64,000 nucleotides of DNA, taken from the NCBI GenBank assembly GCA_030737875.1, contig CM060915.1, positions 565,858,577 to 565,922,576 of the forward strand. Direction: 5' to 3'. Positions 46,366 to 58,926 of this stretch are shown piece by piece. The stretch is from Allium sativum (taxonomy: Eukaryota > Streptophyta > Magnoliopsida > Asparagales > Amaryllidaceae). The position numbers and the translations under genes were made by a program. The number at the start of each line of letters is the position of its first letter. The first letter of the stretch is position 1. Under the pieces are notes generated by a model. The model had not been told where the DNA came from. It searched no databases and saw only the letters and a list, made by a program, of their open reading frames with translations.

Positions 46366-46382
46366 CTCATCATATAGATGAG
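46366..46382 (+). other. CTCATC/GATGAG hairpin of element C
   Basis: CTCATC and GATGAG separated by ATATA. Element D has the same stem with a different four-base loop at 58680-58695, and in both it follows GGGATGC. Confidence 0.6.
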
Positions 46383-46435
46383 ATGTATATTTTGTGTTTT
46401 GGTTGTTTTGTATACGGGGAAATTTTCTCGAGCAA

Positions 46436-46624
46436 ACCGTGCAGGGGAGATGCTGCCGAAATTTTTCGTAAATCCGGGTGTTAGAAAAATTTTGAGTTTT
46501 AAAATTCTATAACTTAATTTCTTTCTAAATACGTTTTAAACTAAGTAAAAGTATATGTATAGGTATATATGTAAATCCGTACGACGTTCCTTTTCGAGGA
46601 CGAAAAGCGCTGAGTGGGGGAGAA
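46436..46624 (+). other. Conserved pre-PPT block, box and polypurine tract of element C
   Basis: GTGCAGGGGAGATGCTGCCG then AAATTTTTCG and GGGTGTTAG (about 46439-46493), then TTTCGAGGACGAAA (46592-46605) and the polypurine tract TGAGTGGGGGAGAA (46611-46624) against the LTR. Confidence 0.85.
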
Positions 46625-49600
46625 TGTAACGAACCGGTAATTTCGAAGTGTTAAAAATATAAATTTAATTTAAGATTTATGATTTCCGTGAACATTTACA
46701 ATTTTAAGTTAAGTGTGAAACATGGAATCTTAATTTGCGATGCAAACTTGGGTTTGAGTTTCAAATATATTGTTGAAACTTGTCTGCTGCTTTGAAATGG
46801 TAGTGTAAGCGAAAGGTTATATTTAATATTTGTTTATCAAACAAAAGAAAAATATGTAAGTTATAAATAAGGTCAAGTCATGAAAAATTTGAACAAGGAA
46901 AATAATCTGAACGTTGTTATCCAAAATAATAATTTCTAGTTGATAACACATAAAAACAGTCGGCGTGAATTGTATCTCCATCCGTTTTGGAATTTGTTGT
47001 TTACCAACGCACACAAGAATTGTTCCATCTTCGAAATAATGAAAACATATATAAAAATTTATTTTATCAGTTACCAACACCTGTAAAAAAATCCGTCGGC
47101 ATGCAAACGAAACATGTTGGTCAACTTCTATACGATTTCCACGTAGTGAATGATGTAGAAGTAGAGCAACACGTGTTGGAATCACAGAAGAGTAACCACA
47201 CGTGTTCACCGCATTCTGATCCCTTCCATTTCCTTTTATTCTTTTCCTCGTCACCCCTTCCATTTTCTATCGAATAACAGTAATAAAAGAAAATACTTCC
47301 CAAAAACCTCCCTCAAATTAAATCGACTTCCCCACCTCGTCGTTCATCGCTTCCTCCTTCCACCTCACTGCGAAGCCGCGCCTTGCGTCGTTGGGCTCGT
47401 CGCCACTTCAAGGCCAGGCACCTGCCTGTCATATTCGAACCTCATCCTCGAAGAAACCCAAATCCCGTGACCAAAGGAAGGAAATCCGACATCAGAACCC
47501 GCCGATAAGATCACCGCGAGGCGTCGTAGCTCCACCTCTCCCTTGACCATCCTTGCCTTCTTTACCTTCTCTAAGCCTGGAAACCGAAGCTAAAACCCAG
47601 ATCCAAAGTCTGTTTCCCTGTTAAATCGGAACCTTCGCCCTGTCTCTTCATTCCCGAGCGCTTCAACTCGTCGCTTGTCATTTTCTGTGCCATATACGAG
47701 ACAGCTACAGTAGCTTCGAGTTAGCCGAGTATTATCAGATCAAACCACCACCTAAAACCCCTCGTCGAACTTTGTGCGGCCCGAACCGAGAGCTGCATCG
47801 GCTTAAACCGCGCCTAAGCATGTGCCTCCCACTCTAGCAAAGCCTACTTGCCTCCAGTACATCAACTCCCTGAAAGTACAACTTATCACTGTAAGCAATC
47901 TAGATGATCGGGAAAATGCCTGAGTGGCCGCTGGAGTTGACTGGGCTCACTTTTAGGGCAGCAACTGGGGATCACTCCAGAACTTCGTATATGATCTGAT
48001 TCACTGGCCTATTCGATTCAGGCTTGTGAGTTTTCACTTTGATTTTTCGTATATATTCGTTTGCATGTCATTTTTGAAAGCGTCGATTTATTTATTTATT
48101 TATTTCCGCTTTGGTTAATTAGTTTGAGAGAGATGGGGTTCACTTGTCATATTCTTCGGGAATTGATTTGGAATGGGGTTCGTGCACCTTCGATATCACA
48201 TTTTGCGTACGTATATACCTATGTATACAAATTTATTGGTTGCATATTCATCGCTGGCTATCGAACTCCGATCTCAAAATTCAGTGTCAATTTTATATCC
48301 TTCTCCTTACCTCGAAGGTGAGTTCTACTCACTCACAGACTAACATTTTCTTTTAAGTGAATTAAAGATTGAAATGTTGAATGAAATGTTAGTTGCTCTA
48401 GAATTGTTGCTTCGTGATTATGCACGTGCGACACACACTATTATATCATATGACACGATATGGATGTATGTTTGACATGTTAGGTTTATTTTTCTCATCA
48501 TGCAAGTCCCCCTTTAGATTAGAAACCATTACGGGTTGAAATAATACATACCCGAACCCCTGTATATTCGAATCGATTTGGGATGCGGGTTGAAATGATA
48601 CACACCCGAGATTCGAATATTTTAAAGAACGGATTGAAATGATAAATATCCATATCACTTGACAATAGGATAGAAATTTTTATACGGACACCGTGATCAA
48701 TAAAATTATTTTAAATAATTTATCGACTTGGGCAAGTTGAAATTTTAAGGAAATTTTCTATGCATCATAAAGAAAAGTTAAAAGAAATTTTGTGCAAATT
48801 TTTCTTGAATTTTTATAAAGGGATCCAATTTATATGAAATAAGTTTTAAAGAGGGTTTCAAGTTAACACTTTAACTTTTATCTATCTAGATGAATTTTCA
48901 TAACTTTATGTTATGATATGACAAATTTTGAGTTGAATAATTTAATGCAAAGATTTGCAAAGACTTGGGAAATGTTCAAAGCTTATTTTAATATATAATT
49001 TGTCAAATTAATTTTTGCCACGTGAATGTAAGACGAAGTTTGTCGGAATGGAAGTGTTTAAGTTCAAGTATGAAAGAATATGATTATCTAAATCATGGTG
49101 AATATGGGTTTAGTTAACAAGTTATAATTTAATGGACCGTATTTTGATTTACAACTAATGTTAAAATTGTGTGGGGTTTATTATAAAAGAAAAATGGATA
49201 TGTAATCCAAGGCAATCAATGGTGTGAAATCGCTAATCATGAAGCATTGAATTTGAACTAAACAAAAGGGAATTCGATCTAAAGGTGAAATTTTGATGAG
49301 AAAGGAAATTGTGAAACTTGGATTTAGGTTGGATTGGATTAATATTTTTAATAGTACAATCAATTTTATAAAGGCATTTTTTCTGCATTATTTGATTTTG
49401 TAAGTATTCTTTTATAAAATAAATTCGATTACTTTAACTATATACACCTTATAATAGTTCCTACTATATGTATATATATGCATATACATAGTTTCAAATT
49501 TAATATAACTATACTATTTTTCAAAAATTAATTCTTCTAAAATTATTTTATAATCCAAATAAAAGCTATGTCCAATCCAGTCTAGTAATCCAAAGGGTGA

Positions 49601-50948
49601 AATAAAGGAATTCGAGCAATAGGGATATTTCGAGGAAGTTGAAAACTTTGAAACCAATGGTCGACAAAGGAATTTTTAATAGTAGAATTTGCAACCTTAA
49701 TCGAACCAACTATTTGAGGAATTGATTTTGGGGCAATATTCGAAATAAATTGATTTGCGGTACTCGAAATATGATTTCAAAGCTAATGGCCACGGTGTGA
49801 AAATGTAAACGTTTGGTTGTTAAAGAGACCGGAGTCGGCAAGTGGCATACTCTCTGTCAGTGCCAATGCCACTTCAACAACTGTGTACGTGATGACGTAT
49901 CCAGAATGAAGCATGATGACTTGGAGGTGATTACTGGATTGAAGAAGGCGAACGATAACGAAATGGCCTTGACCTTCGGGTCATAATTGAAATGAATAAA
50001 ACAGGAGCTATACCGTGACTAATTGAGGTAGCACCTTTGATCGAACGCACTTCTTCGATATCATTTCTATGACTATGTTGATGATTTGGGCGCCCTTTTG
50101 ATTATGGGAGTGTGTTCCGAGGTGGGCGGTAGTGGCTGCTATGCGTTACCACCGGTCCGGGAGTGCAAATGGTAGAATCCTATCCTGGGTATTGCCTCGA
50201 GTGCCTTGTCATATTATCCTTATCGAGCCTCTACGATTTTGATTTGTATCGTACCTATGGAGTGCCCTCTGATGCCATCGGTTTACGGTGGGTTTACGGT
50301 ACGGTATAGACTACGGTATTATAAACGGTGTAAGGGTAAAAATGTAATCCCGCTTACGCTATTTTCAGTATATTAATTTACTTTACTGAATAGACATTAC
50401 AGTAATAGCGTACTATTATATATATGTATTAGCTTGGCTGATCCTTATAGGATGGGAATCCCAAACATCCTTTAAGTTATTGTACATTTCAGTTAACACT
50501 GCATTTGATTTAATTCACTTATATGAGACTGTTAGTCATGAATCGTGTATTTTGTTTGTTTCATTCTTTGCAAAATGCCTGGGTCAGACCGAGTATTTCA
50601 TCTTGTAGATATATCTGTTAGAGCTTGTGATTCGTTGGAGATCCAGCCGTTCATCTACCATATTCGGTTATGCCCATCTCTGCTGATTTACCGAATGCTC
50701 GTATGATTCTATATTTATTCTTCCGCTGCATCTATGTTTATTTTAGTACTCTGATATCATGTAAATTTAAAAGAATTGTAATATTGTTTATATATTTTTA
50801 CTTCCGCTGTGAGTTACTCTGTGTTCTGTGGTTGTGATTCTATGATGATTTGTATTTAAACATCATAAGCAATAACAATCTGTCGTTTTGGTTGTTTCGA
50901 GTTGATTTAACTATCGACTTGAGGCGGTCAAAAATTCAGATCGTTATA
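46625..50948 (+). repeat. Element C 3' LTR (4324 bp)
   Basis: Partner of 38258-42584, with scattered differences (about 1-2% by eye). One change (TGCCGA to TGCCAA near 49864) weakens the inner stem of the shared block. Frames 46823-47263, 46987-47277 and 48061-48321 are copies of those in the 5' LTR. Confidence 0.92.
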
Positions 50949-50953
50949 ATTAT
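50949..50953. other. Right target-site duplication of element C (ATTAT)
   Basis: Matches 38253-38257. Confidence 0.9.
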
Positions 50954-51011
50954 CAGAGTACAACACAATATTTGATAAAGCGGAAATAAATCTAAATAAC
51001 TAACGATGAAG
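50954..51011 (-). mobile_element. Second family-E LTR (E2), middle segment
   Basis: Fifty-eight bases between elements C and D that continue the E2 LTR, aligning with E1 near 6015-6060. The last five bases, TGAAG (51007-51011), are the left duplication of element D. Confidence 0.65.
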
Positions 51012-51570
51012 TGTAATATCCCATATTTTCTGTATATTTTAAATTTCGATTTAAAATAAATGAAATGGAATAATCTTAGAAAAAAATCAAATTTTGTTGA
51101 TTTTGATGATGATTTATTGAATTAAGTATAAATGGATTTTTTAAATTTGGTTTATTTAGAAATGTTGTAAAATGGATTTAATATTTAAATGGTTAAATAG
51201 AATTTTGTTGTTTAAGTTAAACTTGTAATTCAAATTCAAATAGTCAAATTGGGAACTTAAACTTGTGAAATCGATGTGTAAATTTTATTTAAGTTGAAAT
51301 TTAATTTAAATGGAATTTTATTAATATTTAAATTGGATTTAAACAGTTAATGAATAATTGAATATTTTGTTTATTTATTTAACGGTGAAATTTAACAGTT
51401 TTGGCGACCGTCTCGGAATTCGATGAAACTGGCGCCATCGTAACCGGAACGGTGAATTCTGGTAGGATTTAAATTTGGGTTATAATCGGTCTTGTAATTT
51501 GATCGTACAGGAGAAAACGTGAATGGAATCAATATAATTGGATAAGTGATTGTTCTCCTGTTGGGCCTCC

Positions 51571-51584
51571 TATATATGTATAAA
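51571..51584 (+). promoter_or_regulatory. Probable TATA box of LTR D
   Basis: TATATATGTATAAA about 560 bases into the LTR, followed by TTCTTTCCTACCTCACC, a pyrimidine-rich likely start region. The other LTR has it at 59484-59497. Confidence 0.5.
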
Positions 51585-53739
51585 CTTAAGTTCTTTCCTA
51601 CCTCACCAGCCATTCTCGTTCACATACATTTTCTATCTGCCTATTTTCTTCCTCCAATGGCAGAAACATTTCAAAAACCCTAGATTCAAAAATAAGATAC
51701 AACTCCAAAAATCAAATCTCTTTGAACCCTCGTGTATTATATATCAAATCGAAGCTCTCAACTTGTAGAACTCAGATCTACAGTTTATTTCGACATGCAA
51801 TGCTCTGAGTTAACGGAATCCGGCGGTCAAAGTTGCTGTTTCGAAAACCCTAGGCTTTAATTTGGGAATTTTCGATTCTTGCTCCAATCAGAGAAATTAA
51901 AATCTGGGTTTCATAGAGGAGAGGCATACGAGCACGTTGGTGGTGTTCTTATGGACTGGAATCAAGTGTAGCGCTAGATTTTGGTGGTGGAAAGCTCGAA
52001 AAGGCGGAAATAGGGATGAGGGTGGACGTGGCTGTGGTTGACCGGAATTGATGTGGTGGGGTCCACCGGGTGTGGTTTCTGAGGAGCTTCGAATGGAGGG
52101 AGGTCTCGCGCCTCCAGGTGGCCGGAGGTGATGGGTTTAGGCGGTCAAAGTTCGGGTGTTTGGGTACCATTTGCTCGTACTGTAGCACGTAAACTTGGAG
52201 CGGGAAGAAGGCCAATATGGTGTTGACGTGTATTGAGGTGTGAGATGCCCATTTTATTTAATTTTATATTATTTAAAAATCCAAATACTAAAATACTAAT
52301 AACTTGAACATACAAAGTCGGATTTAAGTGCCGGGTGTTGCGATCGTGGCAGAATTGCGGACGATCTGAGACTGGTTTGGCTGCATTTGAAGACAATGAA
52401 ATTTTGGCCTTTAATTGGACGATTGATCAACTAAAGTGCAAAGATGAGTGATTTTTCCACTCACGATGAACTGAATTATTCTCGTATTTATTGGATTAAA
52501 TTTTGAAATAAGTTGGTTGTGTTTAATTTTTGATGTTTTGCTTGAATTTGACATGCAAGCGTGTTAATCTAGAATTTAAAGTTGATAGCTGGTTATTTCA
52601 GTTAATTAAATTTCTATTTAGAAATCCTGACACTTAGTAATTAGTAAAATGATTAAATTTACTGTTTGAATAAATGGTTGTGATGGATGCAATGCTTGTT
52701 TGATTTCTGAATGGATATCGATATTGTTATGTCCCATTTTCAGTATATGGAGGTGTATGTTTATTGTGATGATTAATCCCATTTACCCTTGATGTTACGG
52801 GCATCGAATAAACCCGGGATTTAATCAATTTAAATAAATTAAGAATACAGAGTGAAATGATAAATCTCTGTGACCCTGATTTGGATCGAAATGATAGATT
52901 CATCCCTGAATATCGAAAAATTAAATTTAAAATCACTTGGCCATAGGGTAGCAAATTATATATGGACATCAGTTGGTTAAATGAATTTTAATATTTGAAA
53001 TTCTATTTTGATGGAAATTTCATTTACAGGAAATGTATCGATTTTGATAAGCTTTATTCTTCCTTTGAAAATCTGAATCTTGAATATTTTTGAAAATATT
53101 TAAGAAATTTTTCCCAAGTGTGTGAAGTTTTAAAGATTTGAAATTTATATGATTTGGGATTTTCAAGGATTGGGTAGACTCGAGTTTAAGAAATTCTTAT
53201 TGAATTTAATATGTGAATAAAGATTATCGAGAATACTCGGAGTTGTTTTAAAATTTATACAACTATGGGTTAAATCCTTGAATTTTGGAAAGATGATGTT
53301 TGAATTGAATTTGAAACAAGTCCTTTGAGTTAAGCAACTCCATTGAGACTGGAGTTTAGATTCAAGTATTGAAGTTCGGAAGAAAGAGTTAATTTTTAGT
53401 TAAAGAATTTTCTTATATATATTCACTATTTAGTTTCAAATAACTATCCTCTCTTCAAGAATTTATTTGTTAACCTTTATCTATAACTATTTTTTTAACA
53501 AAATTTTCTTACATCCTATTATTTAAATTATTTTGTAAGCTTTCAATTTTTTTATATATATAGTGTTAAAAATTTATCTTATCCTATTCTAACTATGATA
53601 TTATATATATTCTTTTATATAAAGGTTTTCTTTATAAACATTAATTTTCATAGCTATATCCTTTGAAATTTTCATTTCTTCCGAATGGCAAGTGTTGGAA
53701 TCTAAATCGTTGGTTCAAATGGAGTTGACATAAGAATTC

Positions 53740-54120
53740 CTTCTATTTGAATATGAACCGATTTAAATCGACTTTTATATGGATATATAAATTATATTCT
53801 TCTTGAATATATATGGATCCCCTAAGTGATTTAAATGGGTGGTTATGAAATATATATTCTAGTTGAATATGAATGGATTTTAACATAAATCAATTTGAGA
53901 AAATTAAAATCTTTGATATGGAATATATTCTACTTGAATATAAATCGATTTGGAGAAATATTATATGAGTATAATATAATGATATGGAAATACATTCTGA
54001 TTTGGAATATAACCGGTTTTTGAATGATTTTGATATCTTGATATGAAATTTTATTCTATGTTGAATATAAATGGGGTTCTAACAAAATATGATATTTTGA
54101 TATGGAAACGAACCTTTGTG
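53740..54120. repeat. Degenerate GAATATAAATCGATTT repeats in LTR D
   Basis: Recurring ATGGAATATATTCT- and TTGAATATAAAT[C/G]GATTT-like motifs at irregular spacing, ending at a TATAAAAG run (about 54124) immediately before the block shared with C. The other LTR has this at about 61660-62050. Confidence 0.55.
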
Positions 54121-54149
54121 AAATATAAAAGAACCAACCGATGTGAACG

Positions 54150-54840
54150 ACGTAAGCGTTGGTTGTTGAGGAGACCGGAGTCGACATAAGGCATACTCTC
54201 TGTCAGTGTCGATACACTTTGACAACTGTGAACGTTATGACGTATCCACAATGAGTGTGATGACTTGGAGGCAATTATTGAATTGAAGGAGATGAACGAT
54301 GACGAAATAGCCCTGACCTTCGTGTCAGAATTGAAATGACTAAAACAGGAGCTATACCGTGACTAATTGAGGTAGCACCTTTGATCGGACACATTTCTTC
54401 GATATTATTCTATGACTATGATGATGAATATGATTTGGGCCCATTTATGACTTTGGGAGTGTGTTCCGAGTTGGGCGGTAGTGGCTGCTATGCGTCACCA
54501 CCGGTCCGGGAGTGCAATTGGTAGAATCTTACCCTAGGCATTGCCTCGAGTGCCTTGTCATATTATCCTTATCGAGCCCCATACGATTTTGATTTGTATC
54601 TTACCTATGGAGTGCCCTCTGATGCCATCCATGTTAGGTTGGGTTTACGGTACTGTATAGACTACGGTATTATAAACGGTGTAAGGGTAAAAATGTAATC
54701 CCGCTTATGCTATTTTCAGTATTTATACTTTACTGAGTAGACACTATCATAATAACGTATTATACTATCTAGGTATTAGTTTAACGGATCCTTGAGAGAT
54801 GGGAAAATCCCGTAACATCTCTTGAGTTACTGTACCCATG
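54150..54840 (+). other. LTR block shared with element C (D copy)
   Basis: Counterpart of 41440-42150, with the inner stem TCGACA/TGTCGA and an outer GTTGTT...GACAAC stem that in RNA would use G-U pairs. A second copy is at about 62080-62770 in the 3' LTR. Confidence 0.75.
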
Positions 54841-55285
54841 ACACTGATGTTAGTTCGTATTTTGATTTGACTAATATGAGATGATTTAGTGCTGATCCGA
54901 GTGTTTGTTGTGTTTTCTTTTTATGCAATACGCTCGGGTCAGCAGACGTTGCAGTTACCGAAGATGACTGTGCCTTGGAGATCGAAGGCGAAGATTGGTA
55001 TATATCTATCATATATATATTTTTCCGCTGCATTTTAATTTCCGCTGCCATGTGATGAAACCTGTATATGTATAACTCTGATAGTCAATGTATATATTTC
55101 AACTGTTTAAAATTGCTATTGTGTATTATATATTGTCCTTCTGCTGTGAGTTTCTGCTATTTTTTTCTCTTCTTTCTTCTTTTTCTTCTCTTCTCAATAA
55201 CTGCCTGTATTTACGATTTGTTCGGGTTGACATGTGTGGGTTATTGTCAATTTGAACGGTCAAAAAAATTCAGGTTGTTACAATT

Positions 55286-55297
55286 TGGTATCAGAGC
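55286..55297 (+). other. Primer-binding site of element D (iMet tRNA)
   Basis: TGGTATCAGAGC three bases after the LTR end. Confidence 0.92.
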
Positions 55298-58200
55298 GAT
55301 GGTTAGCGATAACCTTGGCTCTGTTTGGGAATTAACTCATTAGTGATAGGATTAGTAATATCCTAGAATGAGTTTGAGCGTATATACGAGAGAGCGTACT
55401 TGTATTTTGATATAAAAAGGGGTTTTACATTGTGTTGACTTGTTCTGTTGAATATTTATGGATTCTGGTCGATCTAGGGACGCCATACAATCGATAAGAA
55501 TGTCTAAATAATCGAACGGAATATATCGACATAATATGGTTTTCGATTTTATTTTATATATATTAAATATACTATTATTAGTTTAATGTATATTCATTGG
55601 TCGTTAGAAGGCGATAATATTAGGATATTATCAGATATGGTTGATTAAATAATAGATCTAATAGGAAAATTTAATGGTTTTATAAAATATTTGATGATGA
55701 AATATCTTAAGTATAATTTGTCACATAATATATTGGCGATAAAATAGAAATGAACTCGAAAACTTGATTCTGGTAGGCTTTTGGAATAGTTTGCCAAAGT
55801 TTGAAATAATATTGTATTACAAGGATTAGTTTTGGAAAATAGTTTTCAAAAGGATATTTAAGATATAAGTGTGAAATCTCCACTTAGACTTTAGAAATGA
55901 CTTTGGTAATGAGTGCATGCATTACCGATGTTATTTTGAAGAGACTGATAGGGGAGAACACCCGATGATTTTAGTGGGTTGTCAGGAGATTTCGAATTTA
56001 AATTCCATATGGTATAAATTTTTATATAAGGTATTGGTGTATGTTCTTTAAAAGTTGAATTCAAATTTTACTCGTGGTTTAAATTTTCTTTGTTCTTTGT
56101 GAATTAAAGATTTAGATTAAAAATTTATATTGTATGGTTTTCTGCAAAATAGTATAGGTATATATATATTAATTTGGGTTATAAACCCGGAATTCGAGTA
56201 ATTTAAGTTCTTCTTAGCTAACTACATAGATGTAAGTACTAAATTTACTCGACTCATATGAATTTTAGACTTTGAAACCTTGAAAATAAAGTTAAGTATT
56301 ATAAGAAAAGACGTGGCCGTTGAAATGCTTAAGCATAGACGATAACAAGTTAAAGAAATTATATGTTTGATTGATGGAAGTGTTAGAGAAAATTTAAAAT
56401 AACTCGCAAAGTAAAATTCAATCGAAGTCGACTAAATTAGAATTGGTAAGTTATTTATATAAATGAATTTGCAATAGCTTATGACTTGGCTAATTTATAA
56501 ATATATTTAGTTAGTCGAGTAGGAGTTGAAAAGAATGTATGTTGTAAATAAGTAAGGTTGATCGATAAATTAAAAATGAGGAGATTAAACGGTAAATTAA
56601 TGAACATGTGAAATAAAGGCATAGCAAATCTAAATTTAGAAGAACTTGATTTAGACAATATATCGAACGTAAATCGGAGTATAAATAATGAAATGAATAG
56701 AACATAAACGTTGTGTCGAATGGAATATAACCTCATTCGAGTAAAGGGATTGAGTTAAGTAAAGTTTAACTTGGAGAATTGAATAACAAATGGATGAGAA
56801 ATAAGTTTATAAAAATAAAATTAGTTATGAACAGTCTTTAATTCAAACCATGATTTGAGAAATCGAATAAATGAATTGAGTTAAGGGGATAAGATTTGAA
56901 TTAAAATGAAAATGGAATTAACTCATAAAATTTAAATAAGTTGATTTAAGATTTATATCGATGGTTGGATTAGGTAAGTAAATGAAATTGAATAAACTAG
57001 AAAAATAGAATGAGGAAATGAAATGAATTTAGAATTGGAAATTTGAATTAAGGTGTTGGAAATAAAATCAAAGTCTAATGTATTAAATTAGAATATCGGA
57101 AGAATTCAGAACTAAGTAAATTCGATTAAGTTAAAGAAATTAGAATAAATAAAGGTAAACTCATATAATTAAACTGGTCGATTTAGAACCAAGCATGAAT
57201 GAAATGAAGTATGGATGAACTTGAATAATTAGAATAAATAAAACAGAAATCAATTCCCATGGATGACTAATCGAATATGGAGGAAAGCAAAATTTAGTCG
57301 AGTCAAAGGAAATTGGACCAATAAGAGAAATTAGAAGATCGGATAAAGTGGATTTAAAATTTAGTACCTTGGAAAGAAATGAGTTGCAAACATTTGGCAA
57401 ATCGACCCATATAAATGAATTAAAGATTTAATACGAAGCGTGTTAGTTGGAAAGGCAAGGTGAATTCAAGATTTAATTAAAATTAATGCTTGGAATGTAA
57501 CGGAAGAAAACAAATATAGAAAGTATATTGGAATGAAGTAAAGCAATTAAAGGCAAATCCATTTCTTTGATAATGAAGTAAATGTAAAGGATTCAATAGA
57601 TGAAAATGGAAAGAGGTAATTGAAATAAAAATTCATTTAATATAATTGAAATGAATATGAACATATTTAAGTATTGAAAGGGAAATCATATTATGAGTAT
57701 AAAGGGGAAATAATTCATTTTGATTGTTAAGTTACTAAAGGTTTTCAAAACCATTCCTCGAGTAAAGAGTGATACTAATTTGAAGTGATAAAGATTTATA
57801 AAAGTTTTAGAATCCGAAAGTTTGAAACTCCAATTATATAAGTCGACGTTCGTGCTAAAATCTGAAGTGTTCAATAGGCTGTAGTAGAATAGTCATAACT
57901 TTTGATTGGATGATCGAAATTCGGCGATTCAGGACAATTTGGAAACCTTAGAAACCGAGCTAAAACTTTCATTAATAGCGCCATGTCGGAATTTTCATGT
58001 TACTAAGCTGTAATTCAAGTTTTAGTCGTAGTCGTGTGCGCAGAAAATAAAAATTTGAAGCATATACTTATATTGTTTTGACCATAACTTCCTAACGGAG
58101 CGTCGGATTTCAACGTGCGAGTACAATTCGGAAAGCCCAGGATCTGAACTAAAACTTTCCCTTATTATGCTATGTAAAATTCTGAGATTTATAAGGGTAA

Positions 58201-58679
58201 AAATGAGTTTAACAACTCAGAACTGCATTGCTTAGTGTAAGGGCAGAGGTGTTCGCCTTCACTAAGTCATAAATTTTGAACGATTTATCCGAATTCGACG
58301 AGTCTGGATAATTCAGAAAGCCTGAAACAAATACTACAACTTTTACTTGTGTCGTTTAGTCAAATTCCATCATTTATAGGGTGATAATTGTTGATTTGTT
58401 TGTTGTCCTGTAGTTGACATGTTGGTTTTAAAGTTGAAATGGTCAATGTATGTTGTCTAAGTTGTATAAAATTGCTTTATATTGTATATATGTTTGATTC
58501 TCATGTATATATGAGTATGTAGAAGGTGTAGGGAAGTCGCGCTACGCCGCGGAGCTCACTTGCGCTAAATGCTAAATATTAAGGTAAATAAAAATGCAAA
58601 TAAACGCTAAGAAGGAACGTATTTGAGTTATATAGTTGGTAGTTACATATATATGGTGTTTTCCCTATTATTGGGATGC

Positions 58680-58926
58680 CTCATCGTAGGATGAGATGTA
58701 TAATTGAGTCTATATATATGTTGTGATTTTCGGACCTCTCCGTGCAAAGGAGATGCTGCCGAAATTTTCCGTGATTTCGGGAGTTAGAAAATTTATGAGA
58801 TTTTTCAACTATATATGACTTATCTTATAAATACTATTTTATAAGTATGGATTTGAAAGTATGACTTGTTTAATACCTTGTTTCGTTCCCTTTTCGAGGA
58901 CGAAAATTTTTTTAAGTGGGGGAGAA
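58680..58926 (+). other. Conserved hairpin, pre-PPT block and polypurine tract of element D
   Basis: Hairpin CTCATC-GTAG-GATGAG (58680-58695), the GTGCAAAGGAGATGCTGCCG block (about 58742-58800), the TTTCGAGGACGAAA box (58892-58905) and the tract AAGTGGGGGAGAA (58914-58926). Confidence 0.85.

Larger units (their letters stand above)
42585..46624 (+). other. Element C internal region
   Basis: Four kilobases without gag or pol frames. Most minus-strand frames here (43181-43372, 44008-44208, 44276-44506, 45135-45467, 45338-45601, 45628-45861) are Phe/Tyr/Ile-rich by-products of A-rich DNA on the plus strand. There are GCAGC-type repeats ending in a poly-A run at about 45245-45332 and an (AT)n run at 45482-45512. 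The last 420 bases are shared with element D. Confidence 0.8.
38258..50948 (+). mobile_element. Element C: complete non-autonomous gypsy-like LTR retrotransposon
   Basis: Plus-strand element of 12.69 kb with ATTAT duplication, LTRs 38258-42584 (4327 bp) and 46625-50948 (4324 bp), PBS at 42587-42598, polypurine tract ending 46624 and a 4.04-kb internal region without recognisable gag or pol. LTR termini are TGTAACG and CGTTATA, so the 3' end is TA rather than CA in both copies. It is inserted in the E2 LTR only 63 bases left of element D, in the same orientation. Confidence 0.92.
51012..55282 (+). repeat. Element D 5' LTR (4271 bp)
   Basis: Starts TGTAATATCCC and ends GGTTGTTACA. It has a TATA-like run at 51571-51584, a leader-like stretch with AAACCCTAG motifs (about 51600-52190), a TGAGTG/CACTCA hairpin near 52445-52463, degenerate GAATATAAATCGATTT-type repeats (about 53740-54120), the block shared with C (54150-54840) and two TTCCGCTGC boxes (about 55022 and 55040). 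Frames 51392-51613, 51949-52215, 52145-52396, 54827-55051 and others match nothing known. Confidence 0.92.
55283..58926 (+). other. Element D internal region
   Basis: No gag or pol domains are visible. Frames such as 56479-56736 and 57161-57400 (minus) come from low-complexity A/T-rich DNA. The last 420 bases resemble the element C end, including GATGCCTCATC and GGAGATGCTGCCGAAATTTT. Confidence 0.8.

Noticed and set aside
42585..46624. Degenerate pol in the element C internal region
   Set aside because: I looked for reverse-transcriptase YVDD-like, integrase HHCC and protease DSG-like signatures in the given frames and saw none. A profile search could still find very decayed traces.
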